64,000 bases of DNA from Paenibacillus mellifer (GTDB lineage Bacteria; Bacillota; Bacilli; Paenibacillales; Paenibacillaceae): the NCBI RefSeq assembly GCF_023195895.1, contig NZ_JALPRK010000020.1:39406-103405 (forward strand), written 5' to 3'. Shown in pieces: positions 53,247 through 61,836 of this stretch. The translations under genes and the position numbers were made by a program. How positions within the stretch are numbered: position 1 is the stretch's first letter; each line of letters starts with the position of its first letter. The notes below the pieces were generated by a model. It was not told the DNA's origin. It saw only the letters and a program-made list of their open reading frames with translations, and searched no databases.

Positions 53247-53561
53247 GTGGGTATTCTGAGAAAGCAAAAACCAATGTCAATGGACGAACTGCTGAAGGAT
53301 TTACAAGGTCAAAGAACGATGGAGGAAGATCCAAGTCATATTTCATTAAGCAGTTTGTTTCATGAGTCGTTTATGCGACAACATTCAAACCATAATAGCT
53401 TTGAAGCGTTTTTAGAAAAGGGCAATTTCCAAGCCGAGACACATGAAGACATCAATAAGATCAATGATGAACTCTTAAATCGTCATGTAGTTAGGGAGAC
53501 AGACTTTGCAAGTTGGAGCGCAATGCTGGACACAGCGACTAAAGAGTATTCGAATAAGTAA
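53247..53561 (+). CDS. 104-residue protein of unknown function
   Basis: A soluble, acidic protein starting at GTG 53247 or ATG 53274. Its second half holds HESFMRQHSNHNSFEAFLEK and then a HVVRETDFASWSAMLDTA segment. It looks like a conserved small protein of Bacilli, but I cannot name it. No clear ribosome-binding site precedes either start. Codon use is more AT-rich than the upstream genes, and a relE remnant follows after 12 bases, so it may belong to an old accessory block. Confidence 0.6.
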   Translation: MGILRKQKPMSMDELLKDLQGQRTMEEDPSHISLSSLFHESFMRQHSNHNSFEAFLEKGNFQAETHEDINKINDELLNRHVVRETDFASWSAMLDTATKEYSNK

Positions 53562-53570
53562 AGGAAGTGC

Positions 53571-53652
53571 CGATAGGTGACATCAGGCCCCTACAGGGTA
53601 AGGAAAAGTTGATGCGACTGCGAGTGGGTACATACAGGGTTATTTTCCAAGT
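53571..53652 (+). pseudogene. RelE/ParE toxin C-terminal remnant
   Basis: A short frame reads GDIRPLQGKEKLMRLRVGTY followed by RVIFQ, matching the C-terminal strand block of RelE-type toxins (RLRVGxYRV.F). There is no start or upstream toxin core. It is interrupted about ten bases before the IS110 remnant begins. Confidence 0.65.
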
Positions 53653-53662
53653 AGGATGTTGT

Positions 53663-54031
53663 TCTCGAAGTTTGTTATGAGGCTGGTCCAACAGGGTATG
53701 ACTTGTATCATTGGATCACCCGAATGGGAGTGAATTGCGAAGTCATTGATCCTTCAAGAATTCCCGTCCGTGCAGGGGACTCCATTAAGACAGACCGCCG
53801 GGATGCCGAGCGGCTGGCTCAACTGCATCGTGCTGAGAGTTAACCTCTATCCATGTGCCGACACGAGAAACAGAAGCTTTACGGGATCTTGTTAGAGCAC
53901 GTGAAGATGCAAAAGAAGATCTTCATCGGGCTCGTCAGCGTGTCATTCATTTTCTGCTACGTCATCACATCCATCCCACCACGCCTCTTAACAATGCGTA
54001 TCACGGTGGGCCTTTCTATTTATTGGGATAA
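53663..54031 (+). pseudogene. IS110-family transposase remnant
   Basis: One frame reads LEVCYEAGPTGYDLYHWITR through KTDRRDAERLAQLHRAES, then a stop; a second frame continues as VPTRETEALRDLVRAREDAK and RARQRVIHFLLRHH. Both segments match the N-terminal half of IS110 DEDD transposases (TDRRDA includes a catalytic Asp). A frameshift near 53842 separates them. The N-terminus and the C-terminal half are gone, and no ends are recognisable. Confidence 0.8.
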
Positions 54032-54065
54032 GGACAAGCAAGGCACCCTAAGCCAATTCCTGTAG

Positions 54066-55653
54066 AGTGCCCGTATCCCTACAAAATTAGGGAGATCCTC
54101 AAGAACGCTCAGATATTACGAGCAGGTGGGTTTGTTAAAAAGCGAGCGTCCGCCCTTTGAGAAATACCGCTTTTATGACAGCGAAGCGATCAACCGGTTG
54201 CAGCAAATTTTGGTGCTGCGGAAAATGCAAATTTCCATTAAGGACATTTTGCGGATTTATCAAAATTAGGACATGGAGACTATAGTGCAAAGCTTTGTTA
54301 AGCGCATGGAGGAAATTGATGTTGAAATCAGCACACTTTCCCAATTAAAGGCCTATATCCATGACTTCTTGAACGCAATGATTGCACACGGAATTACACA
54401 GATTTCCGCCTTACCCCTGCTCTATGAAATGGCGGAGACAGAGCTCGTATCCTCACCCAAACCGGACCTATCCATGGAAACACTGAACAACATTACGGAT
54501 AAGATGGCAAGACCGCTGGATACGGATATTGTAACGTTGCCATCAATGGAAGTGGTTACATCTGTAAGATCAGACAACGGTAAGTCAGAGACCGAGAGCT
54601 TTTGGGACTGGCTTTCCGCCAATCAAATCCCTTTTGGAAAACCGGGAAGTCGTACGATGTTTGAGTACCAACGCGATGAGGAACTCGTTATGATGCAGAA
54701 ACTGCCTGATCACATCTCTGCCTTGGTTCAATTAAGCGATTCGGCAGAGGATCTCCCGTTTGAGTGCAAAGAGTTTCCGGGCGGCTTGTTTGCGACTTCA
54801 TCCGCGTATGCAGACGAAGATTTAGGTTCCTTACAATACCGGATGCTGCAAAGCTTTGACGATAACCCCAACTTTGAAGTGGATTATCTTCACAATGGTA
54901 GCTTGCGCCATGAAGCATTAATCGAAGCTGTATTATCCCCTGAAAATCATCGAGAACGGATCCATATTTATATCCCTGTACGACAGCGCAAACCCAATTT
55001 TGTGGATTATCCTGATTTTGAAATGACAATGTGGATCTCATATGAAGAAATCGAAAAGGCTAATCCGATTCTACGAGAATATAAGGTGATTTTCGCCGAT
55101 CTACGGCCCCCATTTTAAAGTTTTGGAGAATGGCGAGGCTGAATTTATCGCATGGATTTCCGAAAGGAAGCTGGATACCAATGTGGCCGTAAGACTCCCG
55201 TTTCGGATTGACATGGAATTTTGGGCAGAGGAAGAGAGTGAAGAGTACCTTTGGGGAACAACCGAGGGTTGCCTCTGGTTTTCCCATGGAGGTTGCACTT
55301 ACACCATGAATGCCGACAACTATGTCGATAACGCTTTAAAAAAAACATGCACTTTCCTTTCAGCAGCCTGTACTAGAGAATGCATTCTCTTATCCGCAAA
55401 TCGGGTACTTTCCTCATAATCAATATAACAAGCTGACGTGGATCGTGGGGGGAAACACTTTGCGGTTATTCTAAACGGCGAGGTCCGCTTTTGCGGCATG
55501 CACTTCCCTTATATGGATATGAACTTACACTTGCAAACGCCGCAGACGATTGTGATTGGAACCAACGGGCTAGGGAAAAAGCGGTTCCGCTCGATCCGAA
55601 TTTCACAACTGAAAACCTCAGCGAAAACCAATATCACGAAGAGGGCGTTAAAA
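54066..55653 (+). pseudogene. Broken MerR-family regulator with large effector-binding domain
   Basis: The MerR head reads SSRTLRYYEQVGLLKSERPP, then LQQILVLRKMQISIKDILRI, but an in-frame TAG at 54267-54269 stops it. The same frame continues with ETIVQSFVKRMEEID and a long sensor-like region to 55118. Homology then hops frames: at a C5 run (about 55107), an A8 run (55338-55345) and a G6 run (55447-55452). The last part reads HFAVILNGEVRFCGMHFPYM. The extreme N-terminus is also lost, next to the IS110 remnant. A decayed one-component regulator. Confidence 0.75.
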
Positions 55654-56696
55654 ATGAATGTGAAGCAGAGCAACAACACACTGCCTCATGTAAGGCAGAT
55701 CGTTCATCCCGAATACGGTCAGAATTATTGGTTCAACGGCTGTGCGGAGTATGTGATGGAATGTCTGGGCGAGAAGGATTTCGATTATTGGTTTTTTGCG
55801 GGGCTAACCGGAGAGAACTTTACGCAGATTTTTTCCAAGAATCATTTTCGAGGAGACGGCGCAGTGATTATCGCCTGAGCGAGCCTGGGAACCATAGCTA
55901 TGTTGAAGAAATCTTTGAAAAATGCGGCTACGCAAGCACTTTTGTTCCACTGAAGCAAATCCTGTCCAATCGTGATATGTATGTGCAAATGCTGATGGCG
56001 TATATTGACAAGGGCATACCCGTCATTTTCAATGATTATGGAAACAACCCGTATCACCGTCTTGGCTGGGGTGTGCTTGTAGGGGATGCTGATTACGGAA
56101 AAACCCTGCTCTATATGGGCGGTTTCGGAACAGAACCGGATTCCATTTCAGTTGAAGATTTATTGCCAAAGGGATATACAGAGCAGGATAGCCATTGCCA
56201 TGGTTGGTTATTTGTCGGTGAACAACAGGATCGCAAAACCTTGGCTAAAATCTATCGGGAGCGGATCTTATCGCTGCCTCAACTTCTTACTTATGATAGC
56301 GAGAATTACTGTTTTGGGGTAAAAGCGTTCCGTGCATGGGCAGATCGTATTGAATCTGGCTTTTTTGAGCATATCACACTGGAGAAACTCGATAACTGGG
56401 GGATGCACACCGTTTATGTTTGTTGCCTCGCCACCAACAGCGGCGGCTGCGAGGGCTTTCTAGAAAAGGCGCTTGCCTTAAATCCTAACATGACATTTAT
56501 TAATACCATCATCGAGCTTTACGGCCAAACAGGCCGCTATTGGAATGATGACAACGGCACAGATTTAGAGGCTTTAGGCGGTGGCTTTAATGTTACGTTA
56601 GAAGCTTTGCAGGATAAAGGAAAGCGTAAGAAAATAGCTGATAAGCTTAGATCCTTCGCGGATCGTATGGACGAAGTTTCGGCTGTTATCACTTGA
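55654..56696 (+). pseudogene. Frameshifted papain-like/BtrH-type protein gene
   Basis: ATG 55654 starts MNVKQSNNTLPHVRQIVHPE and runs to a stop at 55878. The remaining protein, from GNHSYVEEIFEKCGYAS to DRMDEVSAVIT, continues in another frame from about 55860 to 56696. Together they make about 345 residues. The NYWFNGCAEYVMECLG motif and later GWGVLVGDAD suggest a Cys/His papain-like fold of the BtrH N-terminal type, a weak assignment. GAGGG lies eight bases before the ATG. It is probably the partner or target of the broken MerR regulator upstream. Confidence 0.6.
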
Positions 56697-57519
56697 TAAA
56701 AACACCACAAATCGTTTCTCCTGCTTCTGAAAATTCTGTTCCAGCAATATCGCCATATATTTCAAATGAATTGAAACCTATAGGCTGGATTTCAGATATC
56801 AATGCTTCTTTCGTGAAAAAATGATCCCAGATATGATAACAATTGATCGTATCTTCAGTGATCACAATGGACTGTCTTAGTTCAGTACGGTCTTCATCAT
56901 CATATTGATAAACCGAATCCAAGCAAAGATGGGGCTTTTCGTTCCAAAATCCCCCCGCTTCGCTGTAATACCATGAGCGACCTTCTGCCTTTCTTATAAG
57001 ATTTGTAGACACATCGAAAATGAATTTCCCGTTGGGCTTTAATGCTTGATAAACTTTTCTCAATAGGATCTGTCTATCCGTAATGGATAACGGTGCATAA
57101 TCACAATAAATCAGAGTGGCTACGTCAAACTGTTCTATATAATCTATTGTCAAATAGTTTTGATAAACGTACTGGATATTGCTTTGGTTAAGTATCGTTT
57201 GTTCTTTGGCATATTCGATGGAACGCTTTGAAAAGTCAACCCCAGTTACCGCATAACCTGCCTTACGAAAATGTTCTGCATAAATTCCCGGTCCGCACCC
57301 TAAATCCAGTAATTGTGGATATTGTGCAGGTTGAGCAATTGAAGCAATCCAATGGACTGATTTTTCAACGAAATCATGTTTTCGGGTTGCCGCTTCCCAA
57401 TCAGGGTTGAGATGTGCCTCAAGCATTCCTTTCGAAATATGCTCATCATCCCAGAAACTACCTGTACTTGGGGCATAAAGTTCCGGCTTGATTAAATAAT
57501 TTCTTAATACGTTGAACAT
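56689..57519 (-). CDS. Class I SAM-dependent methyltransferase
   Basis: A 276-residue methyltransferase with Rossmann motif I LLDLGCGPGIYAEHF near residue 70 and motif II in VTGVDFSKRSIEYA. YCDYAPLSITDR and FIFDVSTN follow as motifs IV-V. It acts on a small molecule or lipid; the substrate is not deducible. GGGAGGA precedes the ATG by eight bases. Its last 8 bases overlap the end of the frameshifted gene on the other strand. The gene is intact, in contrast to its neighbours. Confidence 0.85.
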   Translation of the reverse strand: MFNVLRNYLIKPELYAPSTGSFWDDEHISKGMLEAHLNPDWEAATRKHDFVEKSVHWIASIAQPAQYPQLLDLGCGPGIYAEHFRKAGYAVTGVDFSKRSIEYAKEQTILNQSNIQYVYQNYLTIDYIEQFDVATLIYCDYAPLSITDRQILLRKVYQALKPNGKFIFDVSTNLIRKAEGRSWYYSEAGGFWNEKPHLCLDSVYQYDDEDRTELRQSIVITEDTINCYHIWDHFFTKEALISEIQPIGFNSFEIYGDIAGTEFSEAGETICGVFIK

Positions 57520-57649
57520 CAGTCAGTTCCTCCCTTGTCTCATGATCAGCTCCCTTCAAGATGTTACTTTGATTATAGTTGTTAGCAAGTTGTTGGTATA
57601 TAGAGAGAATAACTATAGTGAGAAATTCCTCTCCGTTGGTAAAAGAACT

Positions 57650-57690
57650 GAGCAAAGTTCAGGGATGCCTGGGCGTTGCTCGGTTTTTTA
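57650..57690 (+). terminator. Orphan terminator
   Basis: GAGCAA pairs with TTGCTC, enclosing a CAGG/CCTG inner stem, then a T run. No + strand gene lies upstream of it; the methyltransferase upstream runs the other way. It may be the end of a lost gene or of an unannotated small RNA. Confidence 0.6.
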
Positions 57691-58078
57691 TTATCAGAAA
57701 TCTTTTGATGCCGGGTCCGGAAGAATGGCCGAGTCAGGCGATACCCTGGTGTTCGATACCTCGCGTACCAGATACACCACGGAGGACAAGCTGAATCATC
57801 AATCCCAGCTCACCATTATCGTCAATACCTCAAATATGAAGGTAACCAACGATCTGGGGCGCTTCCAGAAAAATCATGTCAGCCACTCTTTTGATCAATA
57901 TGTATTGTTCGATATTGGCTCGCAAGTGCTTGTGGATCATGGAGATGCCTATCCCCGTTCAGTGGTTCTTCATAAGGGCAATGGAATGAGTTACAGCGAG
58001 GCGGATCTGTTTAAGATTCCAGGCAAAATCGGAGCGAATGAGACTGGGGATTCTGTTGGTGGGGTCGGTGATTTCGTG
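57691..58078 (+). pseudogene. Internal fragment of a larger surface-protein-like gene
   Basis: An open frame reads ESGDTLVFDTSRTRYTTEDK, then LTIIVNTSNMKVTNDLGRF and SFDQYVLFDIGSQVLVDHGD, and LHKGNGMSYSEADLFKIPGK. It has good coding character but no start or ribosome-binding site, and its 3' end is fused head-on with the SLH gene of the opposite strand. The family is unknown to me. It seems to be a middle piece left by a rearrangement. Confidence 0.45.
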
Positions 58079-58679
58079 TTGCAGCGTCCTTCCCACCGAA
58101 CGTCCCGTCGTCTTCGGTAGGCATCAAATTTTTTTCGATCGCATAGGCAACATACTCCTTAGCCCAATTAGAAACTGTGGGATCATCCACTCCTAGCGTT
58201 GCCGTGGCCTCCTTTTCCTTTCCCAGCCCGCGAATCAGAAACGTAGCCAACTGCTCCTTGGTTACCTTACCTGAAGGATCATAGATACCTTCTCTATAGC
58301 CATCCGTGATCCCTGCGGCTTTTACCGCTTCGATGTATGGCACCGCATATCCATATGCAGGATCATCGGCTTTAACGTCACTGAATGAAGATGTCTCTAA
58401 GTCCGTATCCACCTCCAAGTTGAAAATCAACGCCGCAACCTTAGCGAATTGCGCTCGGTTCATTTCCTCATTAAGGCCGAATGTGCCTTCAGACACGCCG
58501 TCGAATACACCCGCGGATATCATCGCGTCGAACTTGGCTTTCGTTATCTCGTCCAGATCCTTCAAGTCCGTAAATTTGGCTGAAGTCTTCGTAGCAGAAG
58601 TTGCGTGATTGGCCAAGTAATCGGCGGAAATGAAGCAAAGCAGCAAGGTCATCAATACGCCGACAACTTTTTTCTTCAT
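58011..58679 (-). CDS. SLH-domain surface protein, C-terminally truncated
   Basis: Secreted protein with a signal peptide (MKKKVVGVLMTLLLCFISAD) and S-layer-homology repeats. FDAMISAGVFDGVSEGTFG and MNRAQFAKVAAL are one SLH block; a second has YIEAVKAAGITDG and TKEQLATFLIRGL; a third starts AKEYVAYAIEKNLM. SLH repeats anchor proteins to pyruvylated cell-wall polymer. The third repeat breaks at GGKDAATR, after which about 20 unrelated residues lead to a stop, antisense to the fragment at 57691. AGGAGGGG precedes the ATG. Confidence 0.8.
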   Translation of the reverse strand: MKKKVVGVLMTLLLCFISADYLANHATSATKTSAKFTDLKDLDEITKAKFDAMISAGVFDGVSEGTFGLNEEMNRAQFAKVAALIFNLEVDTDLETSSFSDVKADDPAYGYAVPYIEAVKAAGITDGYREGIYDPSGKVTKEQLATFLIRGLGKEKEATATLGVDDPTVSNWAKEYVAYAIEKNLMPTEDDGTFGGKDAATRNHRPHQQNPQSHSLRFCLES

Positions 58680-58866
58680 CGTTTTTTTGCCCCTCCTATT
58701 GTGCGATAAATGTTATTGATTTTTTCTGCTGTCATTTTATCACGTGGGCATGGCCTGCAAGTGAAACTTAAAGAAAACTTTAAACTCGCGCTCTAGTTCA
58801 TGGTGAGGCCATGCCGTCATGTTTTCATTGGAGGAAACTGGGGATGCTATCGTGAGGGGGAGCTAT

Positions 58867-58872
58867 TATAAT
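58867..58872 (+). promoter_or_regulatory. -10 element upstream of dus
   Basis: Perfect TATAAT 38 bases before the dus ATG; no strong -35 is seen. Confidence 0.4.
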
Positions 58873-58909
58873 AGAGTATTAGGTACAACGAGAAGATAGG
58901 AGTTTGCAT

Positions 58910-59893
58910 ATGACGAATAACTTTTGGCGTGATTTACCGCGACCTTTTTTTATACTTGCACCAATGGAAGATGTAACGCATGTTGTGTTTCGTCACGTCG
59001 TAAGTAAAGCTGGGAGACCGGATGTCTACTTTACGGAGTTTGCCAATACGGAGAGCTATTGTCACCCGGAGGGGAATCATAGCGTACGAGGGCGTTTGCT
59101 CTTTACCGAGGATGAACAACCGATGGTGGCGCATATATGGGGCGATAAGCCTGAATTTTTTGCAAAGATGAGTATCGGGATGGCGCAGCAAGGCTTCAAA
59201 GGGATCGATATCAATATGGGATGCCCCGTTCCGAATGTGGCCTCCAACGGGAAGGGGAGCGGCTTAATTCTCCGCCCAGAGGTTGCCGCTGGCATCATCC
59301 AAGCCGCCAAGGCAGGGGGGCTCCCCGTAAGTGTCAAGACGCGACTTGGTTTCACGGAGGTGGAGGAATGGCGGGATTGGTTGACCCATATTTTGCAGCA
59401 AGATATTGCGAATCTGTCGATCCATTTGCGGACACGAGACGAAATGAGCCAAGTCGATGCGCATTGGGAATTGATTCCTGAGATTAAAGCGCTTCGCGAT
59501 CGGGTGGCCCCGCAGACCCTCCTTACGATCAATGGCGATATTCCGGACCGTCAGACGGGCTTGAAGCTGGCTGAGCAGTATGGGGTGGATGGGATCATGA
59601 TTGGACGAGGGATTTTTAAGAACCCGTTTGCTTTTGAAAAAGAGCCAAGAGAACATAGCACTGCCGAATATCTGGATCTGTTACGATTGCACCTGGATCT
59701 CCATGATCAGTATGCTGGACAATTGGAGGCGCGGCCATTTAAGGCGCTACAGCGCTTTTTTAAAGTTTATGTCAAAGGGTTTCGAGGGGCAAGTGAATTG
59801 AGAAATCAATTGATGAGCACCGCGTCTACCGATGAAGTTCGCGCGCTTCTGGATGCATTTGCGCATCAGATGGAAGAGACGTCAAACAGTTAA
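58910..59893 (+). CDS. tRNA-dihydrouridine synthase
   Basis: FMN-dependent TIM-barrel enzyme of about 327 residues that reduces uridine to dihydrouridine in t[18 protein letters not shown] near residue 16 opens the barrel. The catalytic Cys is in [28 protein letters not shown] near 142 binds FMN, and [10 protein letters not shown] and [13 protein letters not shown] are later signatures. AGGAG lies seven bases before ATG 58910. The exact subtype (DusA/B/C) is not assigned. Confidence 0.93.
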   Translation: MTNNFWRDLPRPFFILAPMEDVTHVVFRHVVSKAGRPDVYFTEFANTESYCHPEGNHSVRGRLLFTEDEQPMVAHIWGDKPEFFAKMSIGMAQQGFKGIDINMGCPVPNVASNGKGSGLILRPEVAAGIIQAAKAGGLPVSVKTRLGFTEVEEWRDWLTHILQQDIANLSIHLRTRDEMSQVDAHWELIPEIKALRDRVAPQTLLTINGDIPDRQTGLKLAEQYGVDGIMIGRGIFKNPFAFEKEPREHSTAEYLDLLRLHLDLHDQYAGQLEARPFKALQRFFKVYVKGFRGASELRNQLMSTASTDEVRALLDAFAHQMEETSNS

Positions 59894-59916
59894 ATCAGCG
59901 GATTCGCAGCTTCATA

Positions 59917-59951
59917 AAACGAGTTTCGGTATTGGACCGGCTCGTTTTTTT
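59917..59951 (+). terminator. Rho-independent terminator after dus
   Basis: AAACGAG and CTCGTTT enclose a CGGT/ACCG inner stem; seven T residues follow. Confidence 0.88.
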
Positions 59952-60166
59952 GTGTGCGGGATTCCTCTGTCCATAAGTTCAATAAAACTTCAAGAAAAGC
60001 AGGGCCTAGGAACTATTGGAATAATTTTCATATTTTCGTATGATCAGAACTGTAAGATATTGTTTTAATTCGTCAACATATGAAAGGTATGGAATATAGA
60101 GCGATTACAATTTTGTGGTTCGTCTCTTAGATGAGCCGCAGATTATTAATATGAGGAGGTATAAAA

Positions 60167-60931
60167 ATGACTAGCAGAAAAGTCTCTATGAAAGCCACAT
60201 CTCTTTTGGTCGTTTTAGCCGTAATCCTGTCTACCTTTCTAGCAGTTATTCCAGCAAGTGCAGCCGCAAGAGGAGCATGGGCTCCAAATACTTCATACGC
60301 AGTAAACGATACCGTAACTTATAACGGAAGCACTTATACTTGCATTCAGGCACATACTTCCCTCGTAGGTTGGGAACCTGCTGTTGTTCCGGCTTTATGG
60401 GGATTAAGCAGCGGTGGCGGAACGAATCCAAACCCCAACCCAAACCCCAATCCCAATCCCAATCCAAACCCATCACCAGTAACAAAGCCTGGGGAAGTTC
60501 CGAGTCACATCTGGACCTATGTCATGAACGCGGACAATGCTTATGGTAAAGGCGGGGATTTTGCCTTATTGCTGAGCGCCGTGATCAAGAAGGAAAGCAG
60601 CTTTGGCGCAGGTCTACCGGGCAGCCCTTCGGCCGGCGACGGATTGATGCAGGTTGAACCCAACACGCGGAATGCGTATTTGTCTCAATTTAGCGCCAAG
60701 TTTGGTCATGCCTATAACCATAGCAGTGAACAGGATCAAGTATACATGGGCGCACTGATTTTGAACGAGAAGATGAATCGATTCGGCAACATCTATAACG
60801 GCTTGTTGCACTATAACGGTGGCGATTACTGGTATCCGGGAGCCACGGATTCCTATGGCCGTCCGATCTTGGCGGATCAATACGCAAATCAAGTATACGC
60901 TCAGTATAAGAGCTACGGCGGCAGATCCTAA
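60167..60931 (+). CDS. Secreted lysozyme-like protein with chitin-binding module
   Basis: About 254 residues. A signal peptide ends near IPASAAA (residue 33). Next comes a CBM5/12-type chitin-binding module (AWAPNTSYAVNDTVTYNGST, YTCIQAHTS, ALWGL), then an Asn-Pro repeat linker of about 16 residues, and then a transglycosylase-SLT/lysozyme-like domain. In that domain KKESSFG holds the likely catalytic Glu and GLMQVEPNTR follows. It probably cleaves peptidoglycan or chitin outside the cell. GAGGAGG precedes the ATG. The 59894-60166 gap upstream shows only the dus terminator. Confidence 0.88.
   Translation: MTSRKVSMKATSLLVVLAVILSTFLAVIPASAAARGAWAPNTSYAVNDTVTYNGSTYTCIQAHTSLVGWEPAVVPALWGLSSGGGTNPNPNPNPNPNPNPNPSPVTKPGEVPSHIWTYVMNADNAYGKGGDFALLLSAVIKKESSFGAGLPGSPSAGDGLMQVEPNTRNAYLSQFSAKFGHAYNHSSEQDQVYMGALILNEKMNRFGNIYNGLLHYNGGDYWYPGATDSYGRPILADQYANQVYAQYKSYGGRS
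60424..60472 (+). repeat. Short-period Asn-Pro coding repeat
   Basis: Imperfect tandem 6-base units (AAC/AAT-CCC/CCA) encode the Asn-Pro linker of the lysozyme-like protein. Length could vary by slippage without breaking the frame. Confidence 0.8.
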
Positions 60932-60946
60932 AGAGTAACTAATACA

Positions 60947-60988
60947 CAAGATCCACCAATCGTAAGGTTATGGTGGATCTTGTTTTTT
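60947..60988 (+). terminator. Rho-independent terminator after the lysozyme-like gene
   Basis: CAAGATCCACC and GGTGGATCTTG are perfect 11-base arms with a T run after them. Confidence 0.92.
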
Positions 60989-61011
60989 GCCTGCTTTGTT
61001 GTAAGCCATAA

Positions 61012-61040
61012 TTGTACTTGATATCGGTTGGATGTAAAGT
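61012..61040 (+). promoter_or_regulatory. Promoter of the GyrI-like gene
   Basis: TTGTAC (61012-61017), a 17-base spacer, and TAAAGT (61035-61040), 20 bases before the ATG. Confidence 0.5.
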
Positions 61041-61060
61041 AGACGTATGGAGGTGAGGTT

Positions 61061-61585
61061 ATGCCTTTGGGAGTCAAGGTGGATCTTGAGGTTCAACAGT
61101 TTAAAGCCGTCCGATTTATTGGTCAAGAGGTCGTCGTTGGCAAGACCAACCCGGTACCTGAGTTATGGAATCGAATCTTGAATGACGGAACCAACGATTT
61201 GCTCCAAGGTTTACCCGATCGCGTATCTCCCAAGGGAGACACGATTGGGTGGATGGGGGAATACAATCCTCAGACCCAAGAGTTTGTTTATATTGCCGGG
61301 ATCTTTGCTAAGCCGGAGGCTGCGGTTCCGGAGGGTTTCTCTTACCGAGATATTCCCGATTGTTTGATGGGGGTCGGCTGGATCCAAGGAATGACGCCTC
61401 ATCTAGAGAAAGGTGCGCATGGGAAAACGGAGAAGGTCATGCGAGCTCATGGGTATGAGCCGGATTACTCCATGGTCGGGATATCAATGGAGTATTATTC
61501 CTTCGAGAAGTTTGCCAAGATCGAAGAGGACGGAAAGAACCTCTTTACGTTTGGCTATTATTTGCCCTGCAAAAGGAGGGTTTAA
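61061..61585 (+). CDS. GyrI-like/effector-binding domain protein
   Basis: A stand-alone GyrI-like fold of 174 residues with the SHS2-type alternation. VQQFKAVRFIGQEVV opens it, and YIAGIFAKPEAAVPEGFSYR is the strand-helix typical of AraC effector-binding modules. There is no DNA-binding domain. Such proteins bind small hydrophobic ligands or hydrolyse conjugates; the role here is unknown. GGAGG precedes the ATG, and a clean terminator ends the gene, so it is monocistronic. Confidence 0.82.
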   Translation: MPLGVKVDLEVQQFKAVRFIGQEVVVGKTNPVPELWNRILNDGTNDLLQGLPDRVSPKGDTIGWMGEYNPQTQEFVYIAGIFAKPEAAVPEGFSYRDIPDCLMGVGWIQGMTPHLEKGAHGKTEKVMRAHGYEPDYSMVGISMEYYSFEKFAKIEEDGKNLFTFGYYLPCKRRV

Positions 61586-61619
61586 CCTCAACCGAAACTA
61601 ACTAGACTGGAATAGTAGC

Positions 61620-61645
61620 GAGGGGCAAAACGCCCCTCTTTTTTT
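61620..61645 (+). terminator. Rho-independent terminator after the GyrI-like gene
   Basis: GAGGGGC, a 5-base loop, GCCCCTC and seven T residues. Confidence 0.93.
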
Positions 61646-61752
61646 GCGTTCTCTTCTCACTTTCCTGCTCCTCTGCTGTATCGAGATTTTTCACAGACGA
61701 TCTTAATATGAACAGCGATTTCCATATTCATGCAAAGGCAGGCGCGGAACGG

Positions 61753-61781
61753 TTGTTCCATCCCTGATCGAAAGGTATAAT
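61753..61781 (+). promoter_or_regulatory. Promoter of the UvrD-like helicase gene
   Basis: TTGTTC (61753-61758), a 17-base spacer, and a perfect TATAAT (61776-61781). Confidence 0.7.
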
Positions 61782-61836
61782 GACCGAAGGAGCTTGAAAG
61801 CTACCTATCTATGAACGTTCAAAAGGGTCAGTCATC

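Noticed and set aside
53853..54065. Small + strand protein of 70 residues
   Set aside because: It is an out-of-frame reading of the IS110 transposase remnant.
54273..55118. Intact gene beginning at the ATG after the stop codon
   Set aside because: The same frame upstream encodes the MerR head, so this is the second half of one broken gene; it also lacks a ribosome-binding site.
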